From Paenibacillus glacialis (GTDB taxonomy: Bacteria; Bacillota; Bacilli; Paenibacillales; Paenibacillaceae): a stretch of 64,000 bases of DNA. The stretch covers positions 186,001 to 250,000 of the forward strand of contig NZ_LVJH01000070.1 in the NCBI RefSeq assembly GCF_001637205.1, read 5' to 3'. Below are positions 54,174-63,028 of the stretch, in pieces; the first letter of the stretch is position 1; every line of letters begins with the position of its first letter. The position numbers and the translations under genes were made by a program. The notes beneath the pieces were generated by a model. It did not search any database. It was not told the origin of the DNA and saw only the letters and a program-made list of their open reading frames with translations.

Positions 54174-54372
54174 TTTTATGAAAGCAATTGCTAATGAATA
54201 TACCTACATTCAGCTCAATCGAAAAACAAAACGCACTTCATAGATCGATTCATCTTTAAAGAGTGCACAGAGGCCGTTCTAAGCCTTTAGCAACACCAAC
54301 CATAGAATGACCTTGATTGTTTCCTTAAAGACAAGAGTACGACACTAGAAGGCCTAGGTGCTTGTTCCAATC
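54174..54372. other. Intergenic stretch upstream of yqfC
   Basis: About 200 bp between yqfC and the terminator of the 54446 gene. No gene is supported. It should contain the yqfC promoter, expected to be a sporulation promoter, but no convincing match was found. Confidence 0.4.
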
Positions 54373-54377
54373 ATAAC

Positions 54378-54422
54378 AACACAACAAAAACCCGACCTTG
54401 GGTAAATGGCCGGGGATTGTTG
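54378..54422 (-). terminator. Intrinsic terminator after the hypothetical gene at 54446
   Basis: Minus strand CCCCGGCC / GGTCGGG stem flanked by AACAA and TTTTTGTT; ends the nfeD-floA unit. Confidence 0.85.
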
Positions 54423-54445
54423 TTCTTCGTTATATTTAAACCATT

Positions 54446-54922
54446 CTAAGATTGACGGTTATTATATGGGCGTTTGGCACGCGGAGGTCCTAATATCTCT
54501 GACCAAATGACACCATTCACTACTTGATTTGTTCCTCTGGATGATTCCGATTGCCTTAACTCTTCATCAGAATTATCATAAGCATTCCACTCTTTGGAAG
54601 GAGGACCTGAAATATCATCAAAGGCAGCTGTGACACGATCAATATCTTGTTGCATATCATAATTTCGTTCTTGCATTGTATCATTCCACATTTGAGAGAC
54701 ACCTTCACCCGTTTCGTAATCTGGAGAAGGAGAGAAATTCCGATTAGTGTCATCACTTTCGCTAGTAATAGGTCTAGGTTGTAATGACCGCTCTCCATTC
54801 CCACCAAACGTCGGCATGCTGCTAGGGTTATCCTTTGACTTTGTTTTCCCTTTGTTAATTAATGATGAAATAACACCTAAAGCGACGATCACAAGCCAAA
54901 TATAATCCATGGGACACATCAT
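54446..54922 (-). CDS. Hypothetical membrane-anchored protein after floA
   Basis: 158 residues, not recognised. One N-terminal membrane segment (MDYIWLVIVALGVISSLINKGK), then a long hydrophilic region rich in Ser, Asn, Asp, Pro and Gln that looks disordered, ending in WSEILGPPRAKRPYNNRQS. It starts 10 bp after floA and ends before a terminator, so it is cotranscribed with the flotillin gene and may belong to the same membrane assembly. Met codons at 54922, 54919 and 54910 are all possible starts. Confidence 0.7.
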   Translation of the reverse strand: MMCPMDYIWLVIVALGVISSLINKGKTKSKDNPSSMPTFGGNGERSLQPRPITSESDDTNRNFSPSPDYETGEGVSQMWNDTMQERNYDMQQDIDRVTAAFDDISGPPSKEWNAYDNSDEELRQSESSRGTNQVVNGVIWSEILGPPRAKRPYNNRQS

Positions 54923-54932
54923 TCCCTACATA

Positions 54933-55934
54933 TTATTTTTTGGGAGTGTTAGAACTATCTCCGCCGTCTCCCGTTTTACCGATAGATCCTCTCATCTGAG
55001 TATCTGACTCGATATTCTTAATGTTCATATAATCCATTACCCCAAGACGTCCAGAACGAAGTGCTTCTGCCATTGCAAGAGGAACGTCCGATTCAGCTTC
55101 CACAACCTTCGCTCTCATCTCAATGACACGAGCCTTCATTTCTTGTTCTTGAGCTACAGCCATTGCGCGACGTTCTTCAGCCTTCGCTTGAGCAATTCTC
55201 TTGTCTGCCTCTGCTTGTTCTGTTTGAAGATATGCACCAATATTCTTACCTACATCAATATCCGCGATATCAATTGACAAGATTTCAAACGCTGTTCCAG
55301 CATCTAATCCCTTGGAAAGTACTGTACGGGAGATCATATCCGGGTTCTCTAATACATCTTTATGAGAATCACTTGAACCAACAGTCGTTACAATACCTTC
55401 CCCGACACGAGCAATGATCGTCTCTTCACCAGCACCACCGACCAAACGATCGATATTCGCGCGTACGGTAACACGAGCTTTAACTTTTACTTCAATCCCG
55501 TTCTTCGCAACTGCAGCAACAATTGGAGTCTCGATGACACGAGGGTTAACACTCATCTGTACAGCCTGTAATACATCACGACCAGCAAGATCAATTGCAG
55601 CTGCACGTTCGAATTCCAATGGAATATTCGCGCGTTGTGCGGCAATCAGTGCATTAACTACGCGGTCTACGTTACCACCAGCGAGATAATGACTTTCCAA
55701 TTGGTTAATATCAAGTCCTAGACCAGCCTTAGTAGCCTTAATCATAGGATTAACGATTCGACTAGGCGTTACTCGACGCAGTCTCATCGCAACTAAAGTA
55801 ATAATACTAATACGAACCCCCGATGACAGGGCCGCGATCCATAGCATAACTGGGAAGAAGCTAAAAAACACACTTAACACAATGATTGCCACAACAGCAA
55901 TCAACAAAATAGGAATTAATGACGTATCCACCAT
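54933..55934 (-). CDS. floA: Flotillin-like protein FloA
   Basis: Lipid-raft scaffold of the Bacilli membrane. 333 residues from the ATG at 55934 (GGAGG twelve bases upstream; the in-frame ATG at 55946 abuts the site). N-terminal hydrophobic hairpin (about 5-45), VAMRLRRVTPSRIVNP, the SPFH-like domain with NQLESHYLAGGNVDRVVNALIAAQRANI, and a Glu/Ala-rich coiled coil (about 235-295). Forms a unit with nfeD, the usual partner. Confidence 0.95.
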   Translation of the reverse strand: MVDTSLIPILLIAVVAIIVLSVFFSFFPVMLWIAALSSGVRISIITLVAMRLRRVTPSRIVNPMIKATKAGLGLDINQLESHYLAGGNVDRVVNALIAAQRANIPLEFERAAAIDLAGRDVLQAVQMSVNPRVIETPIVAAVAKNGIEVKVKARVTVRANIDRLVGGAGEETIIARVGEGIVTTVGSSDSHKDVLENPDMISRTVLSKGLDAGTAFEILSIDIADIDVGKNIGAYLQTEQAEADKRIAQAKAEERRAMAVAQEQEMKARVIEMRAKVVEAESDVPLAMAEALRSGRLGVMDYMNIKNIESDTQMRGSIGKTGDGGDSSNTPKK

Positions 55935-55971
55935 AATTTTATTCATCCTCCATATTTATATTTGTTTAGTA

Positions 55972-57348
55972 CTAATCAACGATCGGTTTAACAACAATAC
56001 GAGATCCCTCTACCTTCACAACATGAATAGTCATGTTGTTTCCGATAAATTCTCCATCTGTAACTACATCATAACGCTCTCCATCAATTAATACGGTTCC
56101 CGCAGGACGTAGTGGTGTAACACTAACCCCATTCTTACCAAGTAAATCCTCTTTACTTGCAGAAGGGATAAAGCCCTTTTCTGTGGTTAGCGTGTCATTC
56201 AATATAAATCGATTCCATATGCCACGCTTTTTGAATACAACCGCTACAATTATTATCACTGCTAGAGCGGACACACTTGCAATTCCTAAAGATAATGCAA
56301 CATGTGAAGTACTATAAGCCGCACGCACTACGCCAACAATAAGACTTGCTGACCCAAGCAAACCTAGTATCCCGAAGCTTGGAACGAACAATTCAAGAAT
56401 CATCATGACTATCCCAATGATAAAGAGAATCCACGTCTCAGATCCCGCAAATCCTGCAACAGAGTTACCAAAGAAATAAAGAGCGAATCCTATTACCCCT
56501 AGAATACCTGGAACTCCAAATCCCGGAACAATTAATTCTATAATCACCCCGGCGATTCCCATAAAGAGAAGTAAAGTCATCACAATCCGGTTAGTCAAGA
56601 ACTCAGAGAGTTTCTCAGCACCAGACTGTTCCACACGAAACATATCGTCCGTCGAGTAACCCATCCAATTAACAACCTCATCCGTTGTCTCGGCAATCGT
56701 ATCTGCGTACCCAACTTTCATTGCCTGTTCGCTAGTCAGTGAGATGATCTCGCCTTTCTTCTTCGTGTCCTTAATCTCAGGCATTTCAACAACCATGTTC
56801 ACATCTGTCATACCTTGAGCAATCTTCGGATTACGTTTGCTAACCTCAGCTGCACTAGACATAAGTGACTTCCAATAGGACACTAGCTTAGGATCCTCAA
56901 TAGGATTACCTGTGATTCCATCAACTAGCGCTGCTGCACCAATCATACTACCAGGTGCCATAGCAATTTTATCCGCATTTAAGGCGATATAGCTTCCTGC
57001 CGAAGCAGCATCACCACGTATGTATGCGACTGTAGGAATTTCACTACTTCGAATGATGTCAACAATATTATGTGCTGTATCTATTCTTCCACCAGGTGTG
57101 TTTATTTCTAACACGATGAGGGATGCATTCATTTCTTTAGCTTCTTTAAATCCACGCTCCATAAACTTCTGAAGACCTCTTTCAATATCTTGGTCAACAG
57201 GAATAACATACACCGTTCCTGATTTGGACTCTGTCGGAGATACAGACGTTGCAAAAGCTTTTTCTGTATTACCTAACACAGGAAGAATTAATAGCATTAC
57301 AAGTAAACTCAAGACAAAAAACGAACATTTCTTTTTGATATTCGTCAT
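55972..57348 (-). CDS. nfeD: NfeD family membrane protein with ClpP-like serine protease domain
   Basis: 458 residues (YqeZ type). Signal peptide (about 8-33), ClpP-like domain with ITLEINTPGG-like LVLEINTPGGRID and GDAASAGSYIALNADKI (Ser-Lys dyad region), then four to five membrane segments (about 245-380) and a C-terminal OB-fold NfeD domain with LLGKNGVSVTPLRPAGTVLIDGERYDV. Works with flotillins in membrane organisation and may be a membrane protease. AAAGGAGG precedes the ATG. Confidence 0.92.
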   Translation of the reverse strand: MTNIKKKCSFFVLSLLVMLLILPVLGNTEKAFATSVSPTESKSGTVYVIPVDQDIERGLQKFMERGFKEAKEMNASLIVLEINTPGGRIDTAHNIVDIIRSSEIPTVAYIRGDAASAGSYIALNADKIAMAPGSMIGAAALVDGITGNPIEDPKLVSYWKSLMSSAAEVSKRNPKIAQGMTDVNMVVEMPEIKDTKKKGEIISLTSEQAMKVGYADTIAETTDEVVNWMGYSTDDMFRVEQSGAEKLSEFLTNRIVMTLLLFMGIAGVIIELIVPGFGVPGILGVIGFALYFFGNSVAGFAGSETWILFIIGIVMMILELFVPSFGILGLLGSASLIVGVVRAAYSTSHVALSLGIASVSALAVIIIVAVVFKKRGIWNRFILNDTLTTEKGFIPSASKEDLLGKNGVSVTPLRPAGTVLIDGERYDVVTDGEFIGNNMTIHVVKVEGSRIVVKPIVD

Positions 57349-57458
57349 ATCTCTTCCTCCTTTCTGTCATATTCATAACCAAAACAAGTCTATATTATGT
57401 ACCTAACGCATGACTCTTACTACGTTCAATTCCTTGTGAAGTTTCATAAAAATAAAAA

Positions 57459-57483
57459 ACATCCCTCAAAAATCAAGGGATGT
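57459..57483 (-). terminator. Intrinsic terminator after yqeY
   Basis: ACATCCCT / AGGGATGT stem followed on the minus strand by a run of six Ts. Confidence 0.88.
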
Positions 57484-57495
57484 CTCTGTTATTGT

Positions 57496-57939
57496 TTATT
57501 GCAGAAATTGTTGAACTACTTGGTTAACAAGTTTGCCGTCAGCGAGTCCTTTTACCTTAGGCATAAGGGCACTCATTAATTTCCCCATTTCGGCTTTCGA
57601 AGAAGCACCGGTTTCATGGATGGTCTGCTGTACAATGACTTTAATTTCTTCTTCAGTAAGCTGAGCGGGAAGATACTGGCCGACTATCTCGATTTCTGCT
57701 TTTGCATTAGCGGATAGATCATCGCGTCCTGCTTTTTCAAATTCTTGGAGGGCATCTTTGCGCTGTTTGATTTCACGACCTAGGATATCAAGCACCTCGG
57801 AATCATCCAAAGTTCTTTTCAAATCTATTTCAAGATTCATGATTGTCGAACGAATCATTCTAATAGTGGAGAGTTTGAATTTATCGCGACTCTTCATTGC
57901 TTGTTTCATGTCTTCGTTCAATCGCTCGCTAAGATTCAT
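57496..57939 (-). CDS. yqeY: GatB/YqeY domain protein
   Basis: 147 residues, all helical, related to the C-terminal tail domain of GatB. N-terminal LSERLNEDMKQAMKSRDKFKLSTIRMI, middle KQRKDALQEFEKAGR, end with ALMPKVKGLADGKLVNQVV. Probably binds tRNA; the precise role is not known. Follows rpsU by 15 bp. Confidence 0.93.
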   Translation of the reverse strand: MNLSERLNEDMKQAMKSRDKFKLSTIRMIRSTIMNLEIDLKRTLDDSEVLDILGREIKQRKDALQEFEKAGRDDLSANAKAEIEIVGQYLPAQLTEEEIKVIVQQTIHETGASSKAEMGKLMSALMPKVKGLADGKLVNQVVQQFLQ

Positions 57940-57954
57940 AGTTGTTAGCTCCCC

Positions 57955-58128
57955 TTAAAACTTTCTCTTACGAGCAGCCTCAGACTTCAGCTTTTTCTTA
58001 ACGCTTGGCTTTTCATAATGTTTACGTTTTTTCACCTCAGCCAAGACGCCATCTTTAGCGATGGAACGTTTAAAGCGACGAAGTGCAGCATCGATTGTCT
58101 CATTTTTACGAACTTTCGTTTCAGACAC
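57955..58128 (-). CDS. rpsU: 30S ribosomal protein S21
   Basis: 57 residues, very basic. The GTG at 58128 with GGAGGGAGGG upstream gives the family start VSETKVRKNETIDAALRRFK and the typical end KKKLKSEAARKRKF. The frame remains open to 58182, but this would only add unrelated residues. S21 acts in translation initiation. Leads the rpsU-yqeY pair. Confidence 0.96.
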   Translation of the reverse strand: MSETKVRKNETIDAALRRFKRSIAKDGVLAEVKKRKHYEKPSVKKKLKSEAARKRKF

Positions 58129-58269
58129 CAGTTTTCCCTCCCTCCGACCAGACCGTCCAAGAGTATTAACACGGTTCATCAACTTTTATTATAGGTGATA
58201 GTGAAATAAGGTGTCAACCTTACAGCTATTTTTTTCGTAATCTGATACAATATACTTTTTTCCACACCA

Positions 58270-58629
58270 TTACTGATGCGAGTTAGAATAGCCAGTTAGA
58301 GCTCCTAATTTGGCCCCTCCAAGTAGGTGATAATGTATATGGTGCACCGTTTGTTCACCGTCACGACCACAGTTATTTATGAGTCTATAGCCTGATTCAG
58401 CAATTCCCAAATCTACCGCAATCTTCTGCGCTACCTGATGAATCTCAGCAATGATAGGAAGATTTTTAGGAGTAACATCATTCATGGAAGCAATATGTTC
58501 TTTGGGAATGATTAACACATGTATGGGAGCTGCAGGCTGTATGTCATGAAATGCCACAATATTCTCATTCTCGAACACCTTCTTACTAGGGATACTTCCT
58601 TCTACAATTTTGCAAAATAAACAATCCAC
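58270..58629 (-). CDS. hinT: HIT family (histidine triad) nucleotide hydrolase
   Basis: 119 residues. N-terminal CLFCKIVEGSIPSKKVFEN, AFHDIQPAAPIHVLIIPKEHI, NNCGRDGEQTV and the histidine triad HHIHYHLLGG. HinT-type proteins hydrolyse adenosine phosphoramidates and acyl-adenylates. The start is GTG at 58629 with GAGGAGG upstream. The symbol is by family. Confidence 0.9.
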   Translation of the reverse strand: MDCLFCKIVEGSIPSKKVFENENIVAFHDIQPAAPIHVLIIPKEHIASMNDVTPKNLPIIAEIHQVAQKIAVDLGIAESGYRLINNCGRDGEQTVHHIHYHLLGGAKLGALTGYSNSHQ

Positions 58630-58810
58630 TAATTTTCCTCCTCAACTTTACTTTTTATTTATTTCATCATACTGGATATAAGATAGGCTCGTCCAATGTC
58701 CCCTAATTTTAAATGATTAACTATAATTTAATTCATGCATTAAGGAATAATAAGTAGAGGGTTGTCAGGTAGAGGACAGTCTTAATGAGATCGATTCCTA
58801 TGAACGAAGG

Positions 58811-58862
58811 AAAAGGGACCTATCCCTCAGGTCACCAATTCGACCATATGGGTTGCCCCTTT
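58811..58862 (-). terminator. Terminator hairpin after the LSM-like gene
   Basis: Outer arms AAAGGGG / CCCTTT with internal GGTC/GACC stem; TTTTCC follows on the minus strand. It shares ATCCCTCAGGTCA with the ylaK terminator. Confidence 0.6.
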
Positions 58863-58879
58863 ATACAGTAATTTGTGTA

Positions 58880-59320
58880 TTAATAAAATGGCAGAACAGA
58901 TAGCGCAGTCAATAGAAACAACGGTAAAATCAAACGATTAAAACGTCGTCTTCCATATGGATTGTAGCCAAACCCAGGAGGATAATATCCTGGAACGAAA
59001 GCACGTACATCTACACCTGGGTATCCACCGGGAGATTCGCAAGACTGAGTGCCATAACTTTGCGTTGTTCCATACGGTGTCGGCTGTAGATGTGAGTGAC
59101 AACCACACCCTCCAATAGGAGCCATATTATTCTCATTCGGAAAACTAGCATTCTCCATATGATCACAATACATCTCATGACCAACCGGTACAGCTAAATG
59201 TAGGTGGTCATCGTCCACATTCTCTACAAAACCATCAAAAACTCTTCCATCTGCAAGAACCACTCGCACGTAGCGATGCATGTGGTGATGACATATTTGC
59301 TTAGCTTCAACTTTTTCCAT
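58880..59320 (-). CDS. Small protein with LSM/Hfq-like core and Gly/Pro/Tyr-rich tail
   Basis: 146 residues from the ATG at 59320 (AGGAGG ten bases upstream). A His-rich N-terminus (ICHHHMHRY) leads into RYVRVVLADGRVFDGFVENVDDDHLHLAV, which has the strand-loop-strand pattern of the Sm1 motif. A Cys/His segment (GGCGCHSH) follows, then a Gly/Pro/Tyr-rich stretch (GYYPPGFGYNPYGRRR) and a hydrophobic C-terminus of about 18 residues. Not recognised as a named family. It could be a spore-surface or membrane-attached protein; the LSM likeness is by eye only. Confidence 0.65.
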   Translation of the reverse strand: MEKVEAKQICHHHMHRYVRVVLADGRVFDGFVENVDDDHLHLAVPVGHEMYCDHMENASFPNENNMAPIGGCGCHSHLQPTPYGTTQSYGTQSCESPGGYPGVDVRAFVPGYYPPGFGYNPYGRRRFNRLILPLFLLTALSVLPFY

Positions 59321-59410
59321 CTGTTCTAGTCCTCCTAAATACTTCATGATCTACTATCATCATATTCAGGTCTGGGCGAATGGATACTGATTAATAAACC
59401 TAATGACGTC

Positions 59411-59542
59411 AAAAAAAACAAAAAAAAGAGGAAGCACCCAGTCAGCTTGCAAAAAGCTGCTTGACGTACGGACTTATGACAGGGAAATCAATCTCCCTTC
59501 CATAAGTCCGCCGAGGTACTTCCCAAAGCGATGTCGGTTATT
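59411..59542 (-). ncRNA. Candidate structured small RNA with its own promoter
   Basis: On the minus strand a predicted RNA of about 125-130 nt folds into a closed multi-branch shape. P1 pairs GGAAGTACC (59523-59515) with GGTGCTTCC (59438-59430). P2 pairs CGGACTTATG (59510-59501) with CATAAGTCCG (59478-59469), capped by an AGGGA/TCCCT hairpin. P3 pairs CAGCTT with AAGCTG (59459-59443). Eight Ts follow P1. No open reading frame of note. Not matched by memory to 6S, SRP, tmRNA or any riboswitch I know. Confidence 0.65.
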
Positions 59543-59548
59543 AACTGT

Positions 59549-59557
59549 ATTATAACA
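59549..59557 (-). promoter_or_regulatory. Extended -10 promoter of the candidate sRNA
   Basis: Minus strand TGTTATAAT: perfect TATAAT (59554-59549) with the TGn extension. No TTGACA-like -35 at 16-18 bp, as expected for an activator-dependent promoter. Predicted start near 59542. Confidence 0.6.
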
Positions 59558-59573
59558 ACAGCTTGTAGCTGTT
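59557..59573. promoter_or_regulatory. Palindrome AACAGCT-TGT-AGCTGTT in the promoter
   Basis: Perfect 7-bp half-sites with a 3-bp centre, lying between the CRP/FNR-like site and the -10 hexamer. Possible operator for an unknown regulator. Confidence 0.45.
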
Positions 59574-59575
59574 AC

Positions 59576-59591
59576 TGTGACAGACATCACA
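59576..59591. promoter_or_regulatory. Perfect CRP/FNR-type site TGTGA-N6-TCACA
   Basis: TGTGACAGACATCACA on the plus strand. Its centre is 41.5 bp upstream of the predicted sRNA start, the class II activator position. In Bacilli the protein recognising such a site would be Fnr or a relative. Confidence 0.6.
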
Positions 59592-59605
59592 ACTACTATT
59601 TAACT

Positions 59606-62600
59606 CTACATATTTTCCATAACTAGGCGAGATCCCCCTCCAGCATGCTCTGCTGGCATTACAATTAGTTTACGAGGTAATCGTGCTCGAAGCTCAGGCA
59701 CATGGCTAATGATACCGACGGATAGATGATCGCTATGAAGGCGTTCCAATGAAGTAATGACCATCTCAAGTAGTTCTGGATCTAGTGTCCCGAATCCCTC
59801 ATCCAAGAAAAAGAATTGTAAAGGATATTGACCACGAAGTTGAATTTGGGCCGATAAGGCAAGTGCTAAAGATAAGGATGTAAGGAATGTTTCTCCCCCT
59901 GATAAGGTGGATACAGGTCTACGTGTTCCTCCGTTCGCGTCGTCGCGAATCACGAAGCCCCCGCCTGAATCCACTTCTAGTGCATAACGTTGTCTAGTAA
60001 GAAATAGAAGGCGTTGAGAGGCAGCCTGACTGACCTGCATTAACTGCTCTTCCGCGATATATTCCACAAAGGCGTTGCCTCGTAAACAAGATTGCAGCTT
60101 AGAGAGTTGCTCTCCCTTAGCCTGACGTTCTACACGTGTACCCTCCAACTCTGCCCATCTTGCGTGCCGCTGTGCTACAACTTCTAGATCACGTTCGGCT
60201 CTAGCCTTCAATTGGATTGCTGCTTCATCACTCTTTCGATATTCTTCCAAGCGAGCCCTGCACATGTGCCACTCTTCTTCGCTGATTGAGTTTCCTGAAA
60301 GCTTGTCTTCGACATGCGCAAGCTGCAACGTAACTTCTCGCTCATTCTCACGATGCTTCCGCACTTTGTCTGTGAATTTAAGCTCTTCTTCACGTTGTAA
60401 ACAACAAGCAACAACTTCATCCGCAGTCGATAAAGATGAGGCTTCCAACATCTGCTCCCAACGACTTGTTGCTATTCTTTTGTGATCTGCGGCCGACTCT
60501 ACGGCCTGCTGTGCTATAACAGCCGCTCTTATGGCTTCATTCTTCATGTCCTCAGCTGTACGTCGAGCATTCTTAGCTTGTAACGCTGTAACTCTTAAGC
60601 GGTGAAGCTGCGCAATACATTCCTCAAGTAATATTTCCGCTGAACCCTCACCTACAGAAGACAAGAGACGTTCCACTTTCTCTTTCAGCAATTCGCTTTT
60701 AGCATGCCACATTGTATTCCATTGGATAAGAGCCTTCTCTAAATCCCCAATTTGTTGTTCTAGGGACTTAACAGCTAACAATTTACTCTCTAGAAAGGGA
60801 ACACTAATCTCAAGACGCTCTCTAATCGTCTCAGCTTCCGTATCTTTCTTCTGCATGAGTTGGAATCTCTCATCGAGTTCAATCATAGGAAGTTCCGGGA
60901 ACTCTATCTCCCATGCTTTGTGCAACTTCAATAATTCAGATGATAATCGATCAAGCTTAGCCTTTGAGTCCATGTGAACACTCTTCAACGCTTCTGCTTC
61001 TGCCGTATATTTCATATGTTGTTGTTGAAGTATGTCTTGCTTCTGCTTCATTTCTGCCGCTTCTTGTCGTAGGTTTGTAGTCATCTTCGTAAGGTTTAGA
61101 GATGCCTCTTCCAACTGTTCGATTATTTCTGTCCAGTATACGTCAGAGAATTGAATCGAAGATTCTTCGCCCATTTCGAACTGTTCCTGTGCCACAGCTA
61201 CATGGGAATCATCTTGTTCAGGATGCGTTATTCCAGATTGATCTATTAACGTTCGACTCTCATTTATAAGTTGGCGAAACGTTAGCCGATGTTCTTGAAG
61301 TTGTGACTGAATAAGACGTATCTTATCCATGTGCGCAGTCTGGATCATAATATCATCGGAGCTTTCAGCAGCCCCTGCCGGGATAGGATGATGTTCCGAG
61401 CCACACACAGGGCATGGATTTCCTGCCTGTAATTGTGTTGCTAAAGTCAGCGATAGAGCATGAATCTCCGAACTCTTGAGTTCTTTACGTAAGCGCTCCT
61501 CTTCGTAAGCCAGTCTAAGAACCGCTTGACCTACAGTAGCTTCCTGAACAATTAATCCAGACATATGGGAAGAAAGCTGTACCAAGAAGGATTTATGATT
61601 CTCCTCGTTCATCTTTAAATCTCGCTCAGAGCTAGTTAACTTGGCATTTATTTCAGCGACTATTTTCTCCTGTTTCGAAAATTCTAGAGCTACGCTTTCC
61701 TGCTGCTCCTCCATAGACTGAACATGTTGTTTGCGCTGCAATGCTTTTTGAATGTACTCCCGATCTTGGGATCTGGTCTCTAATGGTTTTAAGCTTTCCT
61801 GTAATTCCGCCTGTCTTGTTTGCCCCTTACTAAGTAGCTCCTTCTCTTTCAGTAGCTTTCCATTTAGGTCAGACTGCGTGATCACAACGTCCGCTCTCTT
61901 CTTCTCAAGTTCATCACACTCGCTACGCAGATAATCTCGTTCCTGTTGAAGCTTACACGCTTGCTCCAACTGTTCCTGCCTAACCAGCAGCTTCGGTTCT
62001 TCCGTGGATAATATGAGCTGTGTGGCATCATCCGCGTTACTTGCAAGAAGCGATGATTGCTCTGCTTCTTGTGATGATTTATTCAATAATACAGACTTCG
62101 CCTCACGTTCCACATGCTCTTGCTTACTTTCCTGCATTTGAGTAAGCAACGGCATTAGATGTTGTGCAACACTTGCCTTAGAGAGCTTATCTTCAAGCAT
62201 CTGAATTTCATTTTCCAAAAATCCAAGTTGTACAAATTGTTCTTGTCTTCGGCTGCGTTCAATTTGCCATTCCCACACTTTGGACAACTGCGCTGCTTGC
62301 ACTGTAATTTCTTCCAATCTGCTCCGAGAAGCCTCGGCTTCAGCAATAGCTTCAATCAGCTGCTTCTTAGCATCTTCTAAAGCCTCATTGCCTGCATTGC
62401 CCAGCCCTTGCTGCTCTGCCTCAATATTCTGAAGAACTGCTTCATTCTCCTTCACGCGACGGCTTAGCTTCAGCGCCAGTTGATCACCATATTGCTCTAG
62501 ATGAAAAAGACGTTGCAACATTTGCCGTCTCTCACTCCCCTTCAAGGACAAGAATTCAGCAAATTTCCCTTGAGGAAGAACGACAGCCCGTGTGAAGTCA

Positions 62601-63028
62601 TCCATTTTGAGTCCGATCTTGTCTTCTACACAGCGAGTAACATCTGCCAATTTGTCCGCCATCACTTGATCGCCGTCTGGCGTAACCTCAATGAATCGGC
62701 TAATGGTATTACTTATAGATAACTCATTGGTTCTCTTAAAGCGCCGCTCTACACGGTATTGTTGTGGCCCTTCGGAAGAATTCAATTCAAAAGTGAAAGA
62801 TACAAACAACGAATCTTCCGAATGATTCATAATGCCTTGTGTACCGTTGACGGCCCGCTCCACTTTGCCATACAACGCGAGCGTTATCGCGTCAAGTAAG
62901 GTGGACTTCCCACTACCCGTAGGGCCAAATATACCAAACAGACCCATCTGTGTAAGGTCGTTGAAATCAATCTGTTGCGCTTCGCGATAGCTCTGTAGCC
63001 CAGCAAGTTTGAGAGTGATTGGCTTCAT
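59606..63028 (-). CDS. sbcC: DNA double-strand break nuclease subunit SbcC (Rad50 type)
   Basis: ATPase partner of SbcD; clears hairpins and protein-blocked DNA ends. 1140 residues. Walker A FGPTGSGKST (35-42), long coiled coils either side of a zinc hook near residue 540 (NPCPVCGSEHHP), ABC signature TLSGGETFLTSLSLAL, and Walker B FFLDEGFGTLD near the C-terminus. The ATG at 63028 overlaps the sbcD stop by four bases. Confidence 0.96.
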   Translation of the reverse strand: MKPITLKLAGLQSYREAQQIDFNDLTQMGLFGIFGPTGSGKSTLLDAITLALYGKVERAVNGTQGIMNHSEDSLFVSFTFELNSSEGPQQYRVERRFKRTNELSISNTISRFIEVTPDGDQVMADKLADVTRCVEDKIGLKMDDFTRAVVLPQGKFAEFLSLKGSERRQMLQRLFHLEQYGDQLALKLSRRVKENEAVLQNIEAEQQGLGNAGNEALEDAKKQLIEAIAEAEASRSRLEEITVQAAQLSKVWEWQIERSRRQEQFVQLGFLENEIQMLEDKLSKASVAQHLMPLLTQMQESKQEHVEREAKSVLLNKSSQEAEQSSLLASNADDATQLILSTEEPKLLVRQEQLEQACKLQQERDYLRSECDELEKKRADVVITQSDLNGKLLKEKELLSKGQTRQAELQESLKPLETRSQDREYIQKALQRKQHVQSMEEQQESVALEFSKQEKIVAEINAKLTSSERDLKMNEENHKSFLVQLSSHMSGLIVQEATVGQAVLRLAYEEERLRKELKSSEIHALSLTLATQLQAGNPCPVCGSEHHPIPAGAAESSDDIMIQTAHMDKIRLIQSQLQEHRLTFRQLINESRTLIDQSGITHPEQDDSHVAVAQEQFEMGEESSIQFSDVYWTEIIEQLEEASLNLTKMTTNLRQEAAEMKQKQDILQQQHMKYTAEAEALKSVHMDSKAKLDRLSSELLKLHKAWEIEFPELPMIELDERFQLMQKKDTEAETIRERLEISVPFLESKLLAVKSLEQQIGDLEKALIQWNTMWHAKSELLKEKVERLLSSVGEGSAEILLEECIAQLHRLRVTALQAKNARRTAEDMKNEAIRAAVIAQQAVESAADHKRIATSRWEQMLEASSLSTADEVVACCLQREEELKFTDKVRKHRENEREVTLQLAHVEDKLSGNSISEEEWHMCRARLEEYRKSDEAAIQLKARAERDLEVVAQRHARWAELEGTRVERQAKGEQLSKLQSCLRGNAFVEYIAEEQLMQVSQAASQRLLFLTRQRYALEVDSGGGFVIRDDANGGTRRPVSTLSGGETFLTSLSLALALSAQIQLRGQYPLQFFFLDEGFGTLDPELLEMVITSLERLHSDHLSVGIISHVPELRARLPRKLIVMPAEHAGGGSRLVMENM

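Noticed and set aside
54171..54203. Sigma-E promoter for yqfCD (GTATATT and CATAAAAG on the minus strand)
   Set aside because: The hexamers are near consensus but the 16-bp gap is too long for sigma-E; kept as unproven.
59411..59542. Candidate RNA as SRP RNA, 6S RNA or tmRNA
   Set aside because: It lacks the SRP GNAR-loop core, the long 6S central bubble and length, and the tRNA-like ends of tmRNA.
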